Numbered from the stretch's first letter, positions 1 through 7,830 are shown. The stretch is 9,177 bases of DNA from Verrucomicrobiota bacterium (GCA_022709625.1 JAKLIL010000054.1:1-9177), one strand, 5' to 3'. Made by a program: numbers and translations. Notes: generated from the sequence alone by a model not told the origin.

Positions 1-1
1 A

Positions 2-3000
2 GCCATCCGGCCCTTTGCCGCGCCGCTGGCGACCGGCCAGACTTTCAGCGCGCGCATGCAGAACGGGTGGATCTGGGAAGGCGCCACGAACGGGGCGGGC
101 GGTTCCGTGGGCGTGGCCCTGCGCAATGGCAGCGGGGCCACCCTGTGGGAATTGATGTTCAACGGCGGCGCCACGAATTACACCGGCACCGACGGGCCGA
201 CCGGCATCCCCTGGACAGACCAAAGCCTGGATGTCGCCTTCCGCCTGACGGCCGCGAACGCCTACGAGGTGAAAGTGACGCCCGTTGGCGGCGCCACGCG
301 CACGTTTGCCGGGACGGTCGCCGGGCAGATCAGCCAGTTCCGGGCGTGGTCGTACAACAACGGCACCGCCGACACCAACAACTGGCGGCGCGATTTCCAC
401 TTCAACAACCTATCCGTGACCGCGCCCGGCACGGGCACGGTCGTGACCAACGACTGGTGGTCGGAAGGCAAGATCGCGGGGCTGCCGCCCGGCACGCGGG
501 TGAAATGCAAGGTCAGCGGCGTCCGGCAGGATGCGGATCCCGAAAACGGCGACGTGCCCTTCCCGAACAGCTGGACGGACATCGCCCGCAAGACGAAGCG
601 GATGGGCACGTGGAAGGTCGAGAACTTCAACCCGGCCATGGCGGTCTACCGGCCCCACAACGACTACGGCGCGGAGCGCACGGGCCTCGCCGACGGCTTC
701 CATCTGGTGGCGGCGCGGGCGTTCCTGCGGCGCGACGGCGCGGCGGCGGGCAACGGCCGGCGTGCGGCGATCTTCAACACGTTCTACCAGCCGTTCTATC
801 TCGACGCCGCGCCGCCCGCGGGCGAGATCGTGTACCCGGCCCAGGACGCCACCTTGGCGAACAACCGCTACGGGGCGGTGGTGCGCACCGACCCCACCGT
901 GCAGCGGGTTTGGTACAACGTCGTCGACGACGACTACAGCAACGACGATGCCGCCACCGGGAGCGCCAACGGCAACGGGCTGAACGCCAGCGGGCAGGTG
1001 GCCTGGGTCGAGGCCCAGCGCGTGAATCCCAACATCCTGATTACCAACTCCTATCCGCTCGAATGGCGCTTCGACTACGTCAACGTGCCGTCGTCGGGTT
1101 CCGCCTCCCTGCGGGTCAAGCTGGCGGAGTATTCGTCGGCGACCAACCCGTTGCTGACGGATGCGGTGGGCCGTTTCACGACCTTGCAGCGCGCGGTGGC
1201 GACCCGTGGCCCGGACTACCGCATGAACGTGGCCTGGCCGCAACGGGACGGCGACACGGTTTCGGCCGGCTACGTGGTGAAGGTGGAGTTCAGCCGTGCC
1301 CTGTGGGGCGACACCCCCGAGGAAACGGTTCGCAACCGGTTCCTGACGTACTTGAACGGCGTGGTCCAGAGCCGCACCAACATGTATCTGATCTGGCACG
1401 GGGAGGGAAACCACGAGTTGGCGTTTCCGCTGCCCGATCTCTTCAACGGCGATCCGAACTATCCGCACCTGATTTCCGTGGCCCACACCAACGCCGGCGG
1501 GGGCGGCCTCTCGCTGTACGCCGAGCGCCGCGTGCGCGTGCCCACGGGTTCGGGCGCGCCCACCGTCCAAATCGTCGATCCGCCCGAATTCGACATCAAC
1601 GGCGATCCCTACGTCGTGGTGTTGCCCGATGTGTCCGCGCCGACGCCCGCGGACCGCCAGCACAACATTAGCGTGCAGACCGGGCCGGAGGCGAAATCGG
1701 TCTGGATCGACTTTGCCGGCACGCCGGGCTACGCGGCGCCCGTGCCGGCATCCACGAACGACCTGACCGGCACGGTGGCGGTGACGTCCAACGGCACCGC
1801 CGTGCTGGGCGCCGGCACGACGTTCGAAGCCGAGGTGTCCGCCGGCAGCGTCCTGCAGATCGGCACCAACCGCGTCGTGGTCGGCGTGGTTCCGTCGAAC
1901 AATTATCTCACGCTGACCCGGCCCTATCCGGGGCCGACGGCCTCCAACCTGCCGGCGCGGCGGATCACGGGCAATCCGACCGCGGTCGGCAACGGCCTGC
2001 TGTGGCAGTTCCTGTGGACCAACCTGCAGGCGGGCACCTACGTGTTGGTGGCCAACATGGACACCAACGGCAATCCGGCCACGGTCGAGGGCACGGCCCA
2101 GCGGACCACGCGGGTGATGCTGCGCCAGGTGGTGGCCGGCGATCCGGACGACCGCGACGACGACGACGACGGGCTCTACGACGCCTTCGAGACCGATCTG
2201 GTGGAGTTGCCGGAATCCAATTCCGAAACCTGGAACAACGGCGACATGCACATGTGGACCCTCAGCGGCCGCACCGATCCGCTGTCGCCGGACGCCGACG
2301 GCGATGGCCTGCCCGACGGCCTCGAACTGGGCTGGGGCGGACCGCTGGACGACACCGATCCCGCGGCCGACACCAACGGGGACGGCTGGCGCAACTTCAT
2401 CGGCGACCGCGGTCCGCCCGTCTACAACACCAAGGCGGCCAACTGGGCGCACCCGCGCTACAACATCAACAATGCGCGCACGGACCAAATCGGCGGCTCC
2501 CAGACCGATCCCAACAACGCCGACACGGATTCCGACCAGCTCGGCGACGCCGTGGAAGACCTAAACCGCAACGGACGGGTCGAGGTTGGCCTCGTGAACG
2601 CCCAGAACGCAGTAACGAACCTGCTCCGGAGCTGGTTCGAAAACCGCGACTTGGCGTTGCCCATGGAGTACAACAGTTCCCGGGTCGATCGCAACGCCCT
2701 GCCGGCCAACGCGCGCTATCTCGAGACCGATCCGAACGCCGCCGACACCCTCGGCGACGGCATGAGCGACGGGCTTTCCGACTCCAACGCCAACGGGCGC
2801 GTGGACATGCTGCTGCTGTATCCCGCGGGCACGACCGCCGTCTTCAACGTCGCGGCGAATCCCCAATACCTGCTGGGAATGGACGCCGCCAGCCAGACGG
2901 CCCTGGCCGCCGCCGGGGTCTCGAATCTCGCCTCGCGCGCCATCAACACCAATGCGCTCTTCGCGAACTTTGGCCGGCCGCGCAAGGTCGGCGGCGTCTG

Positions 3001-6000
3001 GCAGAACACTAACAAATGGCCGCGCGTGCTGTATCTGGAAACCGACCCGCTCTCCCGGGACACGGACGCGGACGGCTTGGCCGACGGCTGGGAAACGCGC
3101 TACGGCCTCAATCCGTTCGACGACGGCTGGTACAACCTGCGCACGGGCCAATTGAACGCCACCAACAGCCAGCAGGGCGGAGACGGCGATTTGACGGGCA
3201 GCGGCGTCAGCAACGCCCAGCACCAGTCCGCGGGCACCGATCCGCGCATCGACGTCAACGTGCCCAAGCCGCCCGGCTCCATCACCATCGGCGCGGGCCC
3301 GGTGATCGCCCAACTCAACGGCGCCAACGTCTACGAAGAATTCCAGGACTGGAATTGGAACGACCTGCGCGCGCTGGACTACTTCGAGGGCGAGGGGCCC
3401 AATGCCGAACGGGGCGACGTCTATCTGGGCTGGGACGGGTTCGACGAATCCCGCGACCTGGTCGCCTTCTACACCCGCGACGGCGGCGCCGTGGCCAACG
3501 GCGGCGACGGCAAGTTCTACTTCCGCGTCGATTTCAACGATCTGCAGGCCTACGCCGAAGAACGCAACCTCGACGTCTACGTGGTCATCGACAGCGGCAA
3601 TCCGGACCGGGGCGAACGCGTGCTGCCGGACGATGTGGACACCTTGACCGACATGCGCTGGGAACTGGTGGTCGCCGCCTACGACTTCGCGCGCGGGCGG
3701 GTCTACGTGGATGGGAACGCCGCCCAGAACACCAGCGCTTTCACAGACGACCTGTATGCCTTCGGCGGCGTCGTTGGCCGCGAGAACTATTACCTTGGGG
3801 CGCACTACAACTCCGCCTTGGACGCAATGGAATTCGCCATCGACCGCCAGGCGCTGGCGGACGTGGGCTACATCGGCGATCCGGCCGTACTGAATTTCCA
3901 GGTGTTCGCCGTGAAGGACGGTACGGCGGATTCGCCGCAGGGACCCGGCGACATCGGCGGCCGCAGCGACGTCCGCGACAGCATCCTGAACGACTACCTC
4001 GCGGAGGACGACTGGAATTCGCAAGACGGGCTCAAAGGCAACGGCAGCGTGCTGCGCCAGTGGATTCGCGGCAACAACCGCCCCAACCGGGCCCATCTCG
4101 CGATGATCGTGCACGGCAACCAGGCCATCCAGCCGGGCAGCGTCGTCCAGGATTTGATCAACAACGGCGCCGGGGCCGGCTACTACCGCGTGCTCGACGC
4201 GCACCAAAGCCTCAAGCTGCCGCTGAATCTCCACGTCACGCCGACCTTGGCGTCGGCCCTCCAATGGGCCCAGGCCGATCCGGCGGCCGGCAAGCCCTGG
4301 CGCGACGGGCCGGCCTTCAACGCCCGCATCGCCGGCCTGGCCGCCACCGGCACGGTTGCCCTGCTGGCCAGCACCTTCTCCGACCACATGCTGCCGTATT
4401 TCACGGCGCCATACACCGCCGACAACGTGGCGCTGGCCACGGAGTTCCTCGAATCGATCTACGGCGTCGACATCACCTCCAATTCCGTGTTCTGGACGCC
4501 CGAGCGTGTGCTCGACGCCGACGTATTCGGCAAGATCGCCGGTTTGGGCTTCCGGGCAACGGTGCTCGACCAGATGGAGCACCTGTTCCGCTGGTACGGC
4601 CGAACCGCCGCCCTCGGCACCCGCGGCTTCCAGATCAACCGGATCGACGGGGTGGACACCTTCGCGATCAACAACAACGCCAACGACCACCGCTACGAAA
4701 ACCAGGACGGCGGGCTGTCCGCCGCCCTCCGCCGCCAGTTCAACTTCATGGCTCGGGGCGATTGGGACCAGGTGGTCACGCTGCTGGGCAACTGGGAGGA
4801 TTTCAGCAGCAAGAGCCTGGCCGACGCCTACGACCGGAACCTGGTCTGGATCGCCAACCATCCGTGGATCCAGATGGTGACGCTCGAAAGCATCCTGCGC
4901 GGCGACATCGATCTCGACGGCGACGGCCACGGGCAGGCGTGGTACGTCGAAAACCGCGCGTCGCCGGGCGCCGTGAAGACGTCGCACAACTACGTCAACT
5001 ACATGACCCGGTTAAACTACGACAACTGGTACCTGGGGTCGGGACTGGAGGAAGGCCTGCTCAACAAGGTCTTCGAGAACCGGCCGGGCGTGCCCATGCC
5101 CAACGCCTATGGCATGCTCTATACGGGCGGCGTCGTGTCGCAGGCGTGGTCCCGCGTGCGCGCCGTGTCGGCCGACGGCTTGGCCCGGCTGGCCCGCGGC
5201 GTCCTGCATGCCTCGACGTTCGAGACCGCCTTCCACAGCGGCAACCTCGGCGACATGGCGAAGTACAGCGACGGGCGGTACATCGTCCCCGACGCTACCA
5301 ACAAGACCTTGGCCGGTTTCGCCGCGGTTGCGCAGGCGCAAAGCCGCAAGGCGGCCGTTTACGGGCGCGTGCAGCAGTGGCTGACCAACGCGGCCGCGCT
5401 GGTCACGGCGCAAACCTCGCAGGAAGACGTGGATCTCGACGGCGAGAACGAATACCTGCTCTACAACCGCCATGCCTTCGCCGTGTTCGAGCGGCTGGGC
5501 GGGCGCATGGCGGCCGCCTGGGTGCGCGACGACGCCACGGGCTTGGCCTTCCAGACGGTCGGCAACCTGCTGAGTTGGGCCGGGTCCGAAACCGAATGGG
5601 AAGGGGAAGGCGACACGGTCAATGGCACGGTCGGCGCCTATCGCACGTCCGCCCTCAAGGACTGGTACGCGGCCACGCCGAAGACCAGTTACGCCAACGT
5701 GCTCTATGCCGGCACCGCCGTGGCCGGCGGCTGGCAGATCCGTTCCGCCGACAACAAAATCGTCAAGACCGTCACGCTCGTGAACACCTCGGCCTGGTTC
5801 AACGTACAGTACGCCGTCGATGCTTCGCTGGGCGCCTTGTACGTGCGCAGCGGCCTGTCGCCCGACCTCGAAGGATTGCTGGTGCACGGCCAACAGTATC
5901 TTGGCAACGAACAGCATAGCGGCGGGGTCATGACTCTGGCAAACGGCCAGCCCGACCGTACCGTCTCGGCTTTGGTGGCCTACGGCGGCGCCTATACCGC

Positions 6001-6520
6001 CCAGTTCAACACGAACGCCATCGACGGCGCAGGGCTCGACACCCGGCGCATGCGCAACCAGGCGCAGACCCATCAGGTCGAGCTTTCCGGCAGCGGCACG
6101 TTCACGTTCGCGCTTGGCTTTGAAGCGGCCGGCGAAAAGTTCAACAACGGCGTGCCCTATTCCTGGCTGAGCGACAATGGCTTCGACCCCGCGACGGTGA
6201 ATGTGAACACCACCATGGCCGCCAACGGCGTCAACAACCTCAAGGAGGCCTACGTCGCCAATCTGGATCCCAAGGATCCGAACTCGACCTTCGACGTGAC
6301 CTCCATCGGCCGCACGAACGCGACCTTCGTGGTGCGGTTCGCCACGCGCACCGAACGCGAATATCTGGTGTGGTATGCGACCAACGGGTTGGTGGCGCCC
6401 ACGTGGTTCCAAGGTCCCGCCGACCGCATCCAAGGCACCGGCGGCATCGAGTCTTGGACCGATCCCATTGCGCCGACCAACAAGCGGTTCTACAAGGTCA
6501 CCGTCTATCCCCCCGAATAG
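2..6520 (+). CDS. Giant secreted GH57-type glycoside hydrolase, 5'-truncated
   Basis: The frame is open from position 2 and stops at TAG 6518-6520. The ATG at 56 is internal, because the codons before it (AIRPFAAPLATGQTFSAR) continue the same fold. Residues below count from that Met. Order: beta-sandwich to about nt 424; Ig-like beta domains to about 2140, interrupted by a small beta module (about 1766-1966); calcium loops (2141-3244); a DOMON/glucodextranase-C-like segment (about 3270-3970) with 'GDVYLGWDGFD' and 'GPGDIGG'; a GH57-like domain (about 4090-5300) with its C-terminal beta region (to about 6130); and a Verrucomicrobia-type tail ending 'FYKVTVYPPE'. GH57 signs are H1353 in 'VHGNQ', 'ASTFSDHMLPYF' with H1444, 'FWTPERVLD' with candidate nucleophile E1483, and 'NWEDF' with candidate acid/base D1582, followed by 'NHPWI'. 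'DVDLDGENEYLLYN' (D1791 on) opens a segment resembling the C-terminal part of GH57 amylopullulanases. GH57 enzymes cleave or transfer alpha-glucans with retention, which suggests an amylase, pullulanase or glucanotransferase. The substrate is inferred. Export is inferred from architecture, as the signal peptide lies outside the window. Confidence 0.85.
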   Translation, partial: AIRPFAAPLATGQTFSARMQNGWIWEGATNGAGGSVGVALRNGSGATLWELMFNGGATNYTGTDGPTGIPWTDQSLDVAFRLTAANAYEVKVTPVGGATRTFAGTVAGQISQFRAWSYNNGTADTNNWRRDFHFNNLSVTAPGTGTVVTNDWWSEGKIAGLPPGTRVKCKVSGVRQDADPENGDVPFPNSWTDIARKTKRMGTWKVENFNPAMAVYRPHNDYGAERTGLADGFHLVAARAFLRRDGAAAGNGRRAAIFNTFYQPFYLDAAPPAGEIVYPAQDATLANNRYGAVVRTDPTVQRVWYNVVDDDYSNDDAATGSANGNGLNASGQVAWVEAQRVNPNILITNSYPLEWRFDYVNVPSSGSASLRVKLAEYSSATNPLLTDAVGRFTTLQRAVATRGPDYRMNVAWPQRDGDTVSAGYVVKVEFSRALWGDTPEETVRNRFLTYLNGVVQSRTNMYLIWHGEGNHELAFPLPDLFNGDPNYPHLISVAHTNAGGGGLSLYAERRVRVPTGSGAPTVQIVDPPEFDINGDPYVVVLPDVSAPTPADRQHNISVQTGPEAKSVWIDFAGTPGYAAPVPASTNDLTGTVAVTSNGTAVLGAGTTFEAEVSAGSVLQIGTNRVVVGVVPSNNYLTLTRPYPGPTASNLPARRITGNPTAVGNGLLWQFLWTNLQAGTYVLVANMDTNGNPATVEGTAQRTTRVMLRQVVAGDPDDRDDDDDGLYDAFETDLVELPESNSETWNNGDMHMWTLSGRTDPLSPDADGDGLPDGLELGWGGPLDDTDPAADTNGDGWRNFIGDRGPPVYNTKAANWAHPRYNINNARTDQIGGSQTDPNNADTDSDQLGDAVEDLNRNGRVEVGLVNAQNAVTNLLRSWFENRDLALPMEYNSSRVDRNALPANARYLETDPNAADTLGDGMSDGLSDSNANGRVDMLLLYPAGTTAVFNVAANPQYLLGMDAASQTALAAAGVSNLASRAINTNALFANFGRPRKVGGVWQNTNKWPRVLYLETDPLSRDTDADGLADGWETRYGLNPFDDGWYNLRTGQLNATNSQQGGDGDLTGSGVSNAQHQSAGTDPRIDVNVPKPPGSITIGAGPVIAQLNGANVYEEFQDWNWNDLRALDYFEGEGPNAERGDVYLGWDGFDESRDLVAFYTRDGGAVANGGDGKFYFRVDFNDLQAYAEERNLDVYVVIDSGNPDRGERVLPDDVDTLTDMRWELVVAAYDFARGRVYVDGNAAQNTSAFTDDLYAFGGVVGRENYYLGAHYNSALDAMEFAIDRQALADVGYIGDPAVLNFQVFAVKDGTADSPQGPGDIGGRSDVRDSILNDYLAEDDWNSQDGLKGNGSVLRQWIRGNNRPNRAHLAMIVHGNQAIQPGSVVQDLINNGAGAGYYRVLDAHQSLKLPLNLHVTPTLASALQWAQADPAAGKPWRDGPAFNARIAGLAATGTVALLASTFSDHMLPYFTAPYTADNVALATEFLESIYGVDITSNSVFWTPERVLDADVFGKIAGLGFRATVLDQMEHLFRWYGRTAALGTRGFQINRIDGVDTFAINNNANDHRYENQDGGLSAALRRQFNFMARGDWDQVVTLLGNWEDFSSKSLADAYDRNLVWIANHPWIQMVTLESILRGDIDLDGDGHGQAWYVENRASPGAVKTSHNYVNYMTRLNYDNWYLGSGLEEGLLNKVFENRPGVPMPNAYGMLYTGGVVSQAWSRVRAVSADGLARLARGVLHASTFETAFHSGNLGDMAKYSDGRYIVPDATNKTLAGFAAVAQAQSRKAAVYGRVQQWLTNAAALVTAQTSQEDVDLDGENEYLLYNRHAFAVFERLGGRMAAAWVRDDATGLAFQTVGNLLSWAGSETEWEGEGDTVNGTVGAYRTSALKDWYAATPKTSYANVLYAGTAVAGGWQIRSADNKIVKTVTLVNTSAWFNVQYAVDASLGALYVRSGLSPDLEGLLVHGQQYLGNEQHSGGVMTLANGQPDRTVSALVAYGGAYTAQFNTNAIDGAGLDTRRMRNQAQTHQVELSGSGTFTFALGFEAAGEKFNNGVPYSWLSDNGFDPATVNVNTTMAANGVNNLKEAYVANLDPKDPNSTFDVTSIGRTNATFVVRFATRTEREYLVWYATNGLVAPTWFQGPADRIQGTGGIESWTDPIAPTNKRFYKVTVYPPE
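2141..3244 (+). repeat. Ladder of thrombospondin-3-like calcium-binding loops (protein level)
   Basis: Within the giant CDS, Asp-rich loops begin at about nt 2141, 2276, 2348, 2507, 2729, 3044 and 3176. Most read D-P-x(3)-D-x-D-x-D-G-L-x-D-G, as in 'DPLSPDADGDGLPDGLE' and 'DPLSRDTDADGLADGWE'. Two carry an extra dockerin/EF-hand-like half-loop, 'EDLNRNGRVE' and 'SDSNANGRVD'. The first loop contains five consecutive GAC codons (2156-2170), a small trinucleotide run. The loops are separated by inserts of up to about 140 residues, unlike the tight array of true thrombospondin type 3 repeats. Such loops usually bind calcium and stiffen linkers between domains of exported proteins. Here they separate the N-terminal Ig-like part from the sugar-binding and catalytic part. 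The last copy (GGDGDLTGSGVSN) is degenerate. Confidence 0.8.
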
Positions 6521-6548
6521 CCCGGCGGGGTCTCTCCGCGGCTACGCC

Positions 6549-6578
6549 CGGCCGCCGGCATTTGCCGCCGGTCGGCCG
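6549..6578. terminator. GC-rich hairpin in convergent gap, candidate bidirectional terminator
   Basis: CGGCCG (6549-6554) followed by CCGG (6555-6558) pairs with CCGG (6568-6571) and CGGCCG (6573-6578). This gives a 10-bp stem with one bulged T at 6572 and a 9-nt loop. It lies between the stop of the giant hydrolase (6520) and the stop of psuG (6595), where either transcript could end. No U-tract follows on either strand, so it is not a textbook intrinsic terminator. In such GC-rich DNA some pairing is expected by chance. Confidence 0.35.
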
Positions 6579-6594
6579 CGCATCCCGTCAACGC

Positions 6595-7506
6595 TTACGC
6601 CGGGGCGGCCAAGGCCATGGCGATGTGCGCCGCCACGCGCGCGTTGTTTTCCAGAAGCGCCACGTTGGCCGTGCGGCTTTCCGCGTGGGTCAGTTCGCTG
6701 ACGCGCGCCAGCAGGAACGGCGTGACTTCTTTGCCCCGCACGCCGCGCGCTTCCGCTTCCTGCAAGGCATGCGCGATGGCTTTTTCCGCCACCGGCGCCG
6801 GCAGTTCGTCCTTCTCCGGGATCGGAACGGCCACCAGCGTGCCGGTATGGAACCCGAGCGCTTCGCGCGCGCGAACGATGGCGGCGACTTCTTCGCAGGT
6901 GTCGCAGCGGACATCCACAGGCAGGCCGGAACTCCGGGTGTAAAAGGCGGGAAATTCCGAACAGCGGTAGCCGATGACCGGCACGCCGTGCGTCTCCAGC
7001 ACTTCCAGCGTCAAGGGCAGATCCAGAATGGCTTTGGCTCCCGCGCATACCACGGCCACCGGAGTCTGCGCCAGTTCCAGCAAATCCGCGCTGACGTCGA
7101 ACGGATGGCCCCGGTGCACTCCGCCGATGCCGCCGGTGGCGAAAACCCGGATGCCTGCCATATGGGCGACAATCATCGTCCCGGCCACGGTGGTGGCGCC
7201 ATCGCCTTTACGGGCCAGCACAATCGGGAAGTCCCGCCGGCTGCATTTCCGGACATCGCGCGCGCGGGCCAAATAGGCCAATTGGTCAGGCGTCAAGCCC
7301 ACCGTGATTCGGCCCTGCAAAACGGCAATGGTGGCCGGGACGACGCCGGCGTCCCGCACCGCCTTTTCCATGGCGCTGGCCACCTCCAGATTCACGGGAT
7401 AGGGCAGCCCGTGCGTGATCAGCGTACTTTCCAAGGCGACGACGGGGCGGCGCTGCGCCAGCGCCTCTCGGACTTCCGGATGGTATTCCAAGATGGTTAT
7501 GTCCAT
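6595..7506 (-). CDS. psuG: Pseudouridine-5'-phosphate glycosidase
   Basis: This enzyme cleaves the C-C glycosidic bond of pseudouridine 5'-phosphate to give uracil and ribose 5-phosphate, a cytoplasmic step in salvage of modified RNA nucleosides. The 303-residue product is close to the E. coli enzyme (about 312). Family features in order are 'VVALESTLITHGLPYPVN' with E26, 'TIAVLQGRITVGL', K87 in 'VRKCSRRD', 'GDGATTVAGTM', 'FATGGIGGVHRG' then 'DVSADL' with D137 and S139 (likely Mn2+ site), 'VVCAGAKAILDLPLTLEVLE' with K158 (matching the Schiff-base lysine), and 'ANVALLENNARVAA' near the C-terminus. The frame is also open to an ATG at 7599. I chose 7506 because it gives the family length and because the promoter at 7530-7559 lies inside the longer version. 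There is no clear Shine-Dalgarno before 7506. The usual partner, the pseudouridine kinase PsuK, is not adjacent on either side. Confidence 0.95.
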   Translation of the reverse strand: MDITILEYHPEVREALAQRRPVVALESTLITHGLPYPVNLEVASAMEKAVRDAGVVPATIAVLQGRITVGLTPDQLAYLARARDVRKCSRRDFPIVLARKGDGATTVAGTMIVAHMAGIRVFATGGIGGVHRGHPFDVSADLLELAQTPVAVVCAGAKAILDLPLTLEVLETHGVPVIGYRCSEFPAFYTRSSGLPVDVRCDTCEEVAAIVRAREALGFHTGTLVAVPIPEKDELPAPVAEKAIAHALQEAEARGVRGKEVTPFLLARVSELTHAESRTANVALLENNARVAAHIAMALAAPA

Positions 7507-7529
7507 AATGATCGTTCTGGCTGTCGGCA

Positions 7530-7559
7530 AAGATAGCGAAGGGATTCGAGGAGTGTCAA
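7530..7559 (-). promoter_or_regulatory. Sigma-70-type promoter of psuG
   Basis: On the minus strand a perfect -35 TTGACA (7559-7554) is followed after 18 bp by TATCTT (7535-7530), which matches four of six positions of the -10 consensus. Transcription would start around 7523, giving a leader of roughly 15-20 nt before the ATG at 7506. It falls inside the longer reading frame that begins at 7599, so it argues for the shorter PsuG. Confidence 0.75.
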
Positions 7560-7824
7560 CGATGGGACGATATGCGGGCAGGCAGCCGATCCACGCCATG
7601 TCCTTCGGCTTTGGCGCCGCGGCGAGGGCCGCCGATTCGCTTGGCTTGCCGTGCGCCGGGTGCGGTCGCCAGCCCCGATTGCCGGCGAACGGTAGAACGC
7701 TTCTTCTGCGGCGCGATTATCTTTTTGCGGGGTCTCGAGTCGTCAAGCATCATGGACTATTGGTGGCCATGTTGTCCTGTCCGTCCATGGAGGGCGGTTG
7801 CAGTTCACAACGGGCCAAGACGAG

Positions 7825-7830
7825 AAGGAA
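7825..7830 (+). promoter_or_regulatory. Shine-Dalgarno of the DUF6359 gene
   Basis: AAGGAA (7825-7830), preceded by GAG, sits 6 nt before the ATG at 7837. It fixes the start of the rightward secreted protein, where the frame immediately yields a signal peptide. Confidence 0.75.

Noticed and set aside
2156..2170. GAC trinucleotide run as a variable microsatellite
   Set aside because: Only five perfect copies are present, and they encode functional Asp residues of a calcium loop, so codon-level selection explains it.
410..2488. Long minus-strand open frame of 692 codons
   Set aside because: It lies antisense to the giant hydrolase and its product is a monotonous V/R/G/H-rich sequence with no domain. 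The plus-strand frame has clear domains throughout. Long antisense frames are expected in GC-rich coding DNA.
2561..4987. Long minus-strand open frame of 808 codons
   Set aside because: Same reasons: antisense to the calcium-loop and GH57 regions, and biased V/G/A/R composition with no recognisable motif.
3016..5919. Plus-strand open frame of 967 codons in another frame
   Set aside because: The product is almost entirely R/G/P/A/Q, typical of an out-of-frame reading of a GC-rich gene. The overlapping true frame carries the sugar-binding and GH57 motifs.
5012..6433. Minus-strand open frame of 473 codons
   Set aside because: It is antisense to the hydrolase C-terminal half, low in complexity and without domains.
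6370..7536. Plus-strand open frame of 388 codons spanning the convergent gap
   Set aside because: It overlaps the hydrolase 3' end out of frame and lies antisense to all of psuG, whose family motifs are unmistakable.
7507..7599. Longer PsuG start at 7599
   Set aside because: It would add 31 residues unlike the family and would place the TTGACA/TATCTT promoter inside the coding region. The 7506 start gives the usual length.
7556..7753. 65-codon basic minus-strand frame in the intergenic region
   Set aside because: The K/R-rich product is superficially like a small nucleic-acid-binding protein. There is no Shine-Dalgarno before the ATG, no family resemblance, and its end overlaps the psuG -35 element.
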